DNA of 64,000 nt. Origin: Cyrtodaria siliqua. Taxonomy: Eukaryota > Mollusca > Bivalvia > Adapedonta > Hiatellidae. The stretch is taken from contig JAWPHD010003092.1 of assembly GCA_037043455.1 (NCBI GenBank), positions 1 to 64,000 of the forward strand. Direction: 5' to 3'. Below the pieces are notes generated by a model, which had not been told where the DNA came from, did not search any database, and was given only the letters and a program-made list of their open reading frames with translations. Position 1 is the first letter of the stretch. Every line of letters begins with the position of its first letter. The position numbers and the translations under genes were made by a program. This document shows positions 44,368 through 55,300 of the stretch, piece after piece.

Positions 44368-45317
44368 ATAACCCTATGTAAACAAAGATGGCCTCTGGTA
44401 ACGATGTTTAACGTCGAATCAAAATAATTTTCAGCAAGGACCAACATCATGTCATGCTGATCATTTTAGAAAAAGTCCCATATCAATATCCTTATAGTTT
44501 TCAAGTAGTCGCTACAAATTTGTGTGTTTTTTAAAAATCTATTTTTAGCCATGGTGGCCATCTTGAAATTCCGGCCGACCTCAAATTTTGCAAGACATCA
44601 ATTCTGTTAATTTTCATGAAAATCCTTCAAGTAGTTTCAGAGGCGCTGCATGTTTTTACTATATAATTCCATGTAAACAAAGATGGCCGCTGGCAGCCAT
44701 GTTTATGTCGAATCGAAATGATTTTCGATACGGACCAACATCATGTCATGCTGATCATTTTAGAAAAAGTCCCATATCAATATCACTTAGTAGTTTTCCA
44801 GAAATAGTTGCTACAAACTTGTTTTTTAAAAATCTATTTTTAGCTGTGGCGGCCATCTTGAATTTCCACCCGACCTGAAATTTTGCTAGGATCAACTAGA
44901 CATAAAGAGCAACATTCCGTCACGTAGTTTCGGAGTAGTCGCTACAAGATTTTACTATAACTATGTAAACAAAGATGGCCGCAGCCATGTTTAATGTCGA
45001 ATCAAAATGAAGGACCAGCATCATGTCATGCTGATCATTTTATAAAAACTCCCATATCAATATCACTTACAGTTCTCAAGAAGTAGTTGCTGCAAACTTG
45101 TTTTTTAAAAATCTATTTTTAGCCGTCTTAAATTTCATATCAACGTGAAATTTTGCTAGGATCAACTAGACATCATGGTCAACATTTCTGTAAAGTTTCA
45201 TGAAAATTCATTCAATAGTTTCAGAGGAGTAGTCCTACAAAAATGTTTACGGACAGACAGACGACGGACACCGCACCACGGCAGAAGCTCTGCTGACCTT
45301 TGATCAGTAGAGCTAAA

Positions 45318-46797
45318 AAATAAATAAGCAATTTGCACAACACTGCAGTTTTGCTGGTAATTAAGTTCTAGGCACATTCTGAATATTTTTATTTCGATGT
45401 ATACTGAGTGTTGGCATGGAATATTTGTTTCTGTTGGTGCCATGTTACTGTTGTGTTTGTCCACCATATTAACCCCATTCAACTTCACTTACTGCTTTAA
45501 TTGATTAAAACATAAAGGCTTAACTAAAGAGCCACAACTATGATCAGTAACATGTTTATTGCAGGGGTATTAGCTACATGCAATAAAATCAAACATAAAA
45601 TAATGGATTCTAATTCTTAACAACTCTTTAAAATGTTAATACTCTGCAAGTATATCATACAGACAGACATTTGTTAGGATTATGTATTACAATACACGCA
45701 CTCATACAAACCCAATTTGATCATGTAATAACATTTTCTTGGACACAAATTACTGGAAATTTCTGCGGACTTCTGCATTGGTTCTTCATGACGCTGTTCT
45801 ATCGAGATAATGTTGTTGTTTCTACATGAAGTTGTTGTTAATACATTGTATATGTTACAATATACCATGTAGCATTTCAAAGAATTTGATGGTCCAACAC
45901 TTGACCCATTGTAATTTATTATACACGTTTTGTTAAAACTTAATTACAGTCGAGACTTGTATTAAGCACCGACATATTAATAAACAGGTAGGAAAGTTCC
46001 TATCTTAACCAATGAAGTAACCAAAATATCATGTGGCACCTTAACTTTTCCTTCTATCTCCTCTCTCAATTATTCACTGATTTTGATGAGAATACATTCA
46101 AAAGATTCATAGTGAATAGCAAAATGGCATTATAATAATTTATATCTATTTTGAAAATAAGAAATTGTATAAAAAGATGTTATAAAGTTAAAAATGTCAT
46201 CATTTTTCTCTTAAAAAGCAAGGTTTTGACAATGACAAGTAAACGTTTCCGTCAAACTCCTTGTTTGCTCTAAATGTAAGAGAAAGAAAAATACTACCAC
46301 TTGAAAGAAAATTAAATTTGCGATGGGATTTGGCATGAATGAAACTATCTACAAAACTCATGATATGTGAGCTCAAGTTGGGAAATAATTTGTGAAATTT
46401 TCGCACAGTGCCACATGAAATTTAGATAATTTTTGTAGTGTCCACTCTATTTGTTATTTGCTTAATAAAACGGTCATGGAATAGAACGAATAGAAAACCG
46501 TATCCGAAAACAGCGTTATCTGAATTTGAGTCTACATTTAAAGTACCGTGACGAAAGCAAAAGCAAACATTCAGCTGAAATTTACATTGTAAATGCATGT
46601 TTTATGATATAGTTGTCTGTCTCAAACGTCAGTTTCGTATCAAACGTTTATTTCTCTCTTGTTTAACTGAATGGTCAACTGTTGAGTATTTATCAGTAAT
46701 TTTGCACGAGTGAAGGAAATTTAATGTTTGTTTTCCCTATAAAAGTCAAGGTCAATTATTATCTCAAATCTTGCGAGACCGCTCAACAAGAACACTC
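45318..46797. other. AT-rich interval, nothing recognised
   Basis: Short open frames only (up to 96 codons), without family features. No repeats that I can define. Confidence 0.4.
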
Positions 46798-46802
46798 GGC
46801 TA

Positions 46803-48203
46803 CAGGGGTGTACAAATCCTATAGCCCGACGCCCGGGACTAGTCCAAAACCAAAGTCGAGCGTGTCACTTTTTCAAAGATTTCAGTCCCGGATTAGTCCA
46901 ATTTTACAAAAAGAGAAAGTCGGGCGTGTCACTGTTTGAAAGATTTCAGTCCCAGATCCCAGATTTGTCCAATTAACAATGTCGGCCACTTGTCATAAAA
47001 CAACCCCAGCACACTTCTCAACGTAATCCTTCAATTGCACTCGCTTATTTAATGCAATTAGCATCCACAGCGGCGATTAGCGATTACCCCGGGCAGTTTT
47101 ATCAACAATCAACCATGCCGGAAGTGCCGCCTCCAAATTACTTTAATTGACAGTCGGCATTGTCGACATTATCCAATCAATTGACCCGATCTATTTTTAT
47201 CCAGACCCGCTAGCCAATGAAACGACTACTACAGGTAAATCACATGTTCGTCACGAGATTACCTGTTCGTCACGTGTTGAGCTGAAAATGGCGATACACT
47301 GAAACAATAACACTAACACGTTGATTAATTAGCAATCAGGCCGATTTGTCGGCAACCTTTCGATGAGTAAAGAAACTAAGGACTTTTGATAATGGAAGTA
47401 AAAATGGTAGGTGTGCTTTTTTTATTGTTTCTCAGTGTATTGTTGAGCGTAATTGTAAAAGACATGAAAGCACGTGGGGTAACGGTTTGTGCATAGTTAG
47501 TTTACTAATTACGTTCGAAGAATTGAGTTGCCAAAAAATTAAATAAAAACAAAACGAACTGATATACATAATCAGTTTGATTTCGTATTTGGCAGTGCTA
47601 ATGTTTACATTTCAAAATGAGTTTGTTGAACTTTTTCAGTGTTAAAAAAAGGAAAATATGAAAGCAAAAGTGAAAGTAAAAATGAAAAGAGGAAAAATGT
47701 AGAATGTGACGCACAGCCAATCTCAAAGTCAAAATCATCTGGTGTAGTGGACAAAAACATAAAAATAAAATGTTTATATTGATTCACGTTATTTTTTGCA
47801 TTAGGTAAAGTGGTAATAAAGTTAAGAATCTCATTTGTAGCCCCTTACCTATATAAAGTTATGACTTTTTTTCTCTCCATTAAATGATTATCTGAACTGT
47901 AATATGAAACAATATCTATATTGAAATTTAAAAATGCAGATGTGATTCTTACTGTTGCTACTGTTTCGCCCAAAGGCAGTCTACAATCTATACCACTGAA
48001 ACATACATTAATTGTCTGAAGAGCAAATAAGGATTTTTTCCTTTACTGTGTGTAATAAATTGTAATGAGTATGCAAGACGCAGTTTTAACATATTGAGAA
48101 ATCGTAAGAATTCAGGACTTGTGTCCATTGTTTGGGACTAGTCACTTTTGACAGGGTGACTAGTCCCGGACTAGTGTTTAAAAAAATTATTTGTACAGCC
48201 ATG
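46803..48203. mobile_element. 1.4-kb non-autonomous DNA element (CAGGGGTGTACAAAT)
   Basis: Left end CAGGGGTGTACAAAT and right end ATTTGTACAGCCATG are imperfect inverted repeats, flanked by GCTA (or GGCTA) at 46798-46802 and 48203-48207. Sub-terminal GGGACTAGTCC/ACTAGTCCC words occur at both ends (46844 and about 48139-48175). No transposase seen. Confidence 0.65.
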
Positions 48204-48207
48204 GCTA

Positions 48208-48702
48208 ATATCCTTCAAACAAAATAATCCTTTAATTAGGAATGACCGAGAATGTTGCGATTGATCCGATTGTCTTGCGACAAAAAATGTTGTTCACAAC
48301 TCTCCCACTTCAACTGATAACAAATAAAGGCGTGATTATCCAATTTGGACATGATAAGCCAATAATTTATGATTTGATAATCCACTTATCTCATTAGCAG
48401 TGGCTTAATGATCGAAATTATTGATATTTGGTGTGAAAACAGACGGTCGATGGTCGCGGTAGATGGTCGCGTAAGGCAAAAGTCGCTTAATGCACTTAAA
48501 ATATAGAAGGAAAATGATCGGGGGGACTCAGATGTGGCCGTATCAGACAATTCGTCACACGTTGTTGCATGAGCAAATTGACTGTTTTGAAAGATTTGTG
48601 CATATTTTGCTGTTCGCTTGCTATAGGAAAAACTTTATCAGCAACAAAAGAATTGAATATTCAATCAATTGCATTTAATCAGTATTACAAAGTAATTGAA
48701 AA
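48208..48702. other. Interval downstream of MRE11, nothing recognised
   Basis: AT-rich with a GGTCG word cluster near 48445-48470. No gene. Confidence 0.35.
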
Positions 48703-48703
48703 A

Positions 48704-48880
48704 GGGCTATTCCATTAAAACATACCCAGGACCCAGGAAAGAAATTTAATATAAAAAAATATGGGTGAATCATATTTTCTGAATTTTGTTTCTTTAAACT
48801 CAATTTTGCAGATCTATCTGGATGTTCAATTTGAAAAGTGCCTCCCTTGGGGTCCTGGGTATGTTTCAATGGAATAGCCC
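48704..48880. mobile_element. 177-bp MITE (GGGCTATTCCA ends)
   Basis: GGGCTATTCCATTAAAACAT at the left and ATGTTTCAATGGAATAGCCC at the right, with ACCCAGGACCCAGG / GGGGTCCTGGGT just inside. The inverted ends are about 36 bp with few mismatches. A second copy lies at 61831-61995. It lies about 285 bp beyond the MRE11 stop and may be transcribed in its 3' UTR. Confidence 0.75.
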
Positions 48881-49164
48881 TAATCAATAAACTATATATT
48901 AACAACTGAAAGTACAAATATTCACTCTACGACCTTTCATGTTGACTTACAAAATCATATACATGCTCTAGTAGTCCACAAATACAAAAGTAAATACACA
49001 CAATCACAAATTCATCATTTTTCACACACCTTATGTTGTATGTAAGAAACCTATTTATCTATCATGAAGGATCTTCTGAGCAATTTGCAATTTTACTCTT
49101 CCATTATTCTTTTGAATCAATAGCACAATGATTTTATATAACACCCTAATTTCAACATCCTACA

Positions 49165-49369
49165 TCATCGTTTCCTCTTTTTCGTAGGGAAGTCATCATC
49201 AGAGTCCGAGTCAAACATAATGCCACCTCGTTTTGCTGGTGGTTTACCACGTGGTGTGGGTTTTGACTTGGACTGTTGTGGTTTGCGGTTGGAACTTGCT
49301 GGCATATTGAAGGGGTCGTCGTCACTAGAATCTGATAAAATTATCGCGGCTTCTTCTTCTGATTCGGAC
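49165..49369 (-). CDS. MRE11: MRE11 last exon and stop codon
   Basis: After TTGCAG it encodes [40 protein letters not shown], a Gly/Pro/Lys stretch and [16 protein letters not shown], then TGA. Human MRE11 also ends in an acidic DDDDDPF segment followed by basic residues. The KKRKR end could serve as a nuclear localisation signal (inference). Confidence 0.94.
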
Positions 49370-52300
49370 CTGCAATATAAAATGTACTAGTACATTCTGC
49401 ATTCTTTACCAATACCAGCATGACTGTGTATATGGAATATGGAACTAATTTGAAAGTCACTTAATCACAAACTAGAAACGCCCCCACTATTATCTTAAGT
49501 AAGGACTAACTCCTACAAAAGTCAATGGACAGGAACAGCTTGACAGTATGTGCAACTAGACTTCATATTGAAACTAACTCCCTACCAAGTCTGTTCAAAA
49601 GTTCACAAATAGGCCGAATGTGTGATCTATGTTGAAAGGGTTTTGTATGTACAAAGTGAGTCAACGGACCAGAACAGCATGACGATGTGCCCAACTACAC
49701 GTCATACAAATACTTTCTATCAAGTATCGCCAAAATCGGGCGAGAAGTTCAGAAGTAAGCCGAACAAGAAAGTGTGCAAGTATCATTTACGTACAAGCAG
49801 TTGATAAAAAACTGGGTATTCCTTATTTCGTTCATGTTTTGATATGCTTTCACTGGAATTTAAATGCGTAGAAAATTTAAGTTTTTTAATAGGGTATTTA
49901 CACAAATACGCTATTCATCTGTTGCTTTGGTGATGTACATAGTTCCTACGAAGTGTCGGAGAAATCTGTTGGAAAGTTCAGGCGTAGACTGGATAAGATA
50001 GTGTGACTTGCATACAGAAGTATGACATACGAACGGACAAAGTGTGATGCATGAACGTACGAACAGACACGGGGAACACTTTATGCCCCTATATATGGCG
50101 AGAGGCATAAAAAAGCTAGGTTGTACAACTGTTTAATAAACGTCATTAAGAACTGAATTGTTGTCAACACATTTATTTTTTTAAGCTGCCCCAGAGTTAG
50201 GGCAGGATACATAGAGAATATTATGTCAGTGCCTTTTACTATCAAGTTTATTAGGAGAGGCTTAGAAAACAAAGAATGGCGGTGCTCTGCCCAGCCATTC
50301 TTCGTTTTCGTGCCGAGCCTTATAAACTTGGTAGTAAAAGGCATTGACATAACATTCTATTTATCATGTAGATTATCCATTTTCCTTTTTTTTATGTCAT
50401 CAGATAACGTTACGTACACGACGTCAGATAACGTTACTGGTCAGTACCTTATTTATTGGTCAGTACCTAATAAAGCAAAATTTATTTGGTCTCCCCTTTA
50501 TTAGGCAGAAAAGTGCAAATCTGCATGATAAATAGGTTTCAGGGAACTAAAAGTCAATGAACTGAACAGCGTGTTAATATGTGTATTTATGAAGTATTAT
50601 GAGTGTAGGATTAATAGTGTCATAGAAAACGGTCCAAAATGAAGATCAAGTTCTGGCATGGTGACCTAATTTTAGATATGGAGGGGTTGTCAACATCAGT
50701 GTGTGGTAAAAGTTTGAACATATATGTATGTATACAGTTTGAAGACTCTATGTTTTAGAGACTGATGTCATACTTCTCAACATAGACTCTTCCTACCTGA
50801 ACCTTCAAATGGTCATCTCTTCCTTGTTTATAAACCAATTTTATTACTGTTTCATCGTTTACCAAGCTACAAATATATCAACATTCCCTTTACATGGGCT
50901 CTATAATAAGAACGACTGAAACAGTCTGATGCATTAATTATATAAAACCCACAACCCAATTATGAGGACAAAATTATTATCAAGCTGTCGTACTATGCAC
51001 TTTGTTATTTTAAATAGGCCAAATAAAAGTGTAGTTCTTTTTGGGCAGTTTTTGCCAAACCTAATTGCTTTTCTGGTAAAATTACGAACATATGTGGGTC
51101 AAATAATCTTCCTCAGAAAAAGATGCAACTCCAGTAAGGTTAAATCTGTTTCCTATTTTACCGACCTACCTATTTTACCGACCTACCATTCCTATTTTTT
51201 TCCCAAATGTAACCTGAACCACATATATTATTGTTTTTGGCCATTTCAAGAAAAATTAACCCAACTTACATATATTGGGACTTCTTCGGGGCGGCCTTCT
51301 TTGACCTTCCAGAGGACACAAACGAGTCCATGATGGACTTCTGACTATCTTCTACGACCGGGTTCTTACTCTTTGCACCTCTCCCCCGTCCTCTTGTCCC
51401 CCGTGTGCTTGTAGTTTCTCCGCGACCTCCTCGTGATGCACGACCACCACGTGAACGTGAGCCTCGACCACCACGTCCGCGACTAGTAGACACCTCGCTT
51501 TCATCAGAATTGTTTCCATTCATCTCTACATCGCTGTCTATAGTCACGTCTTCATCCTTGGGACGTTTCACGTGGGCTCGCTTGATTGCCTCTGCTACTT
51601 CATCGTCATCTTCGTTCTTCTTTTTCCTGTCATCTTTGTATCTTTGAACCTCATCATCTATAACATCTTCATTTGTGCTTCTCTGCTTTAGGTACCCCTT
51701 AAATATGGAATTTAAAAGTTGTCAAGAAAATCCCACGGGCAGTCTCGACAGTTTTTGTTCAATTACCAAAAATCTAGTTTGGCAATGCAGGTTTTCAGAA
51801 GCACGACAGTTTGTTTTGTTTAACTCACAATCTTAAGGTCTCACAACACTATTATCTGATTCTCCCATGAATACTCGTGCCCTACAGATGAAGGAGGTAG
51901 ATAAAAAATCCGCTTTTGTACATTTTACAGGATACATTGATTTATCTTTACCAGGTTCTAAATCTACAGCATTTTAGGAAGAGATCACAGAAAAATTCAT
52001 GTTGATATAAGATTTCTAGCTAATTCTGCGTCATTTTACACAGCATGGATCTAATCACCACGGGGTTGTAATTTGTCTAAATTTTGATATGTGTCACGCA
52101 ATCATGAAATTAAAAAAAGTTCAAGCTGGTAAATATTTGTTAATTTTGTTTCAAATTGCAGATATTGGATCAATGAAGGAGTTCAGCATAAATACATTTT
52201 GTAAATTTTTTTTTATCTCTATGCCATTACAATGGGACCCTATGGAAAACTAATAGTGGTGTGTGACCTTAAACACAATTACTTTATCACAACAAATGTA

Positions 52301-55300
52301 TTGTGATTGGATACAAGAGGGTCGTTGTCTTGCCTGGTAACCTAACCCTTAAGTATTGAACAACTAGGACTGTCACCCTTTGGGGGTCGACTTATATGCC
52401 CCTGCTACCGACTTCATTGGTATATGGTGCAGCGGTTGGTGACATCAAACTATTGACACCTAAATCAATAGGAGTGTCCTACTCTCACTGAGGACAGTAT
52501 GCCTGTGAAGTTTCATGACTATGACTAAGAAGGTCGAGGAGTTGTTCAAGATCAGATAACAAGATCATATAACAGTGACCGTTCAACCAAAAACCAATAC
52601 AGGTCCTCGCTCATAAAGTGTGACTACAAAGTCGAAGAGTTATGGCGCTCACAAGGTTTTTGATGACTGGGTCATGTTGACCTTTGAATACTGACCCCAA
52701 AATCAATAGGGGTTCTCTTACCAGGGACAGTTTTTCTGTGTGTTTTTTTATAAGATTTTGTGACAAAGTGTAACAAGTTATTATATAGGTAAGTTTTTCA
52801 TGATCAGATAAAGGTGACCTTGACTTTTGACCTACTGACACCAAAATCTATAGTGATTGTGCTATCAATGAGGAAGTTTCACAAGTGTAACTATAAGGGT
52901 TGAGTTATGCAGACAAGGTTGTGTCTACAGACGGATATGCCGAATTCAATATACTCCCGACTTTGTGGTGTGTAGGTACAACAAGGAAGAAGGACTGAGT
53001 ATTGCACCTGTGTTTTTTCAAGCCAGTACTGTGTGGTGTGTAGGTATAACAAAGAAGAAGGACTGAGTATTGCACCTGTGTTTTTTCAAGCTGGTACTGT
53101 GTGGTGGGTAGGTACAACAAAGAAGAAGGACTGAGTATTGCACCTGTGTTTTTTCAAGCTGGTACTGTGTGGTGGGTAGGTACAACAAAGAAGAAGGACT
53201 GAGTGTTGCACATGTGTTTTTTCAAGCCGGTACTGTGTAGTGTGTAGGTACAACAAAGAAGAAGGACTGAGTATTGCACCTGAGTTTTTTCAAGCTGGTC
53301 CTGTGTGGTGGGTTAGGTACAACAAAAAAGAAGGACTGAGTATTGCACCTGTGTTTTTTCAAGCTGGTACTGTGTGGTGTGTAGGTACAACAAAGAAGAA
53401 CCGAGTATTGCACCTGTGTTTTTTCAAGCTGGTACTCTGTGGTGGGTAGGTACAAAAAAAGAAGGACTGAGTATTGCACCTGTGTTTTTTCAAGCTGGTA
53501 CTGTGTGGTGGGTAGGTACAACAAAGAAGAAGGACTGAGTATTGCACTGTGTTTTTTCAAGCTGTTACTGTGTGGTGGGTAGGTACAACAAAGAAGAAGG
53601 ACTGAGTATTGCACCTGTTTTTTTCAAGCTGGTACTGTGTGTTGGGTAGGTACAACAAAGAAGGACCGAGTATTGCACCTGTTTTTTTCAAGCCGTTACT
53701 GTGTGGTGGGTAGGTACAACAAAGAAGAAGGACTGAGTATTGCACCTGTTTTGTTCAAGCTGTTACTGTGTGGTGGGTAGGTACAACAAAGCAGAAGGAC
53801 TGAGTATTGCACCTGTTTTTTTCAAGCTGTTACTGTGTGGTGGGTAGGTACAACAAAGAAGAAGGACTGAGTACTGCACCTGTGTTTTTTCAAGCCGTTA
53901 CTGTGTGGTGGGTAGGTACAACAAAGAAGAAGGACTGAGTATTGCACCTGTTTTTTTCAAGCTGTTACTGTGTGGTGGGTAGGTACAACAAAGAAGAAGG
54001 ACTGAGTATTGCACCTGTTTTTTTCAAGCTGGTACTGTGTGGTGGGTAGGTACAACAAAGAAGAAGGACTGAGTATTGCACCTGTTTTTTTCAAGCTGGT
54101 ACTGTGTGGTGGGTAGGTACAACAAAGAAGAAGGACTGAGTATTGCACCTGTGTTTTTTCAAGATGGTACTGTGTGGTGGGTAGGTACAACAAAGAAGAA
54201 GGACTGAGTACTGCACCTGTGTTTTTTCAAGATGGTACTGTGTGGTGGGTAGGTACAACAAAGAAGAAGAACTGAGTATTGCCTGTGTTTTTTCAAGCTG
54301 GTACTGTGTGGTGGGTAGGTACAACAAAGAAGAAGGACTGAGTATTGCACCTGTGTTTTTTCAAGCTGGTACTGTGTGGTGTGTAGGGACAACAAAGAAG
54401 GACTGAGTATTGCACCTGTTTTTTTCAAGCTGGTACTGTGTGGTGGGTAAGAAGGACTGAGTATTGCACCTGTGTTTTTCAAGATGGTACTGTGTGGTGG
54501 GTAGGTACAACAAAGAAGGACTGAGTATTGCACCTGTTTTTTTCAAGCTGGTACTGTGTGGTGGGTAGGTACAACAAAGAAGAAGGACTGAGTATTGCAC
54601 CTGTGTTTTTTCAAGATGGTACTGTGTGGTGGGTAGGTACAACAAAGAAGAAGGACTGAGTACTGCACCTGTGTTTTTTCAAGATGGTACTGTGTGGTGG
54701 GTAGGTACAACAAAGAAGAAGGACTGAGTATTGCACCTGTTTTTTTCAAGCTGGTACTGTGTGGTGGGTAGGTACAACAAAGAAGAAGGACTGAGTATTG
54801 CACCTGTTTTTTTCAAGCTGGTACTGTGTGGTGGGTAGGTACAACAAAGAAGAAGGACTGAGTATTGCACCTGTTTTTTTCAAGCTGGTACTGTGTGGTG
54901 GGTAGGTACAACAAAGAAGAAGGACTGAGTATTGCACCTGTGTTTTTTCAAGATGGTACTGTGTGGTGGGTAGGTACAACAAATAAGAAGGACTGAGTAA
55001 TGCACCTGTGTTTTTTCAAGATGGTACTGTGTGGTGGGTAGGTACAACAAAGAAGAAGGACTGAGTATTGCCTGTGTTTTTTCAAGCTGGTACTGTGTGG
55101 TGGGTAGGTACAACAAAGAAGAAGGACTGAGTATTACACCTGTGTTTTTTCAAGCTGGTACTGTGTGGTGTGTAGGGACAACAAAGAAGGACTGAGTATT
55201 GCACCTGTTTTTTTCAAGCTGGTACTGTGTGGTGGGTAAGAAGGACTGAGTATTGCACCTGTTTTTTTCAAGCTGGTACTGTGTGGTGGGTAAGAAGGAC

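Larger units (their letters stand above)
41378..45317 (+). mobile_element. Helitron-like element (AGAGGTCAATG family), split by a hAT-like insert
   Basis: Starts AACAAGAGGTCAATGCTCTT, runs to 41505, and resumes at 44368 with ATAACCCTATGTAAACAAAG, then three units and a GACAGACAGACGACGG microsatellite. The end is CTGACCTTTGATCAG (hairpin) and GTAGAGCTAAAAA (about 45304-45317). Same family as 42056-43976 and 62337-64000. Confidence 0.65.

Noticed and set aside
44588..44878. Open frames with SSSFRG...CKQRWPLAAMF (also at 63458-63664).
   Set aside because: They come from the ~318-bp unit of the Helitron-like arrays. The unit length is a multiple of three, so frames persist by chance; other units carry stops.
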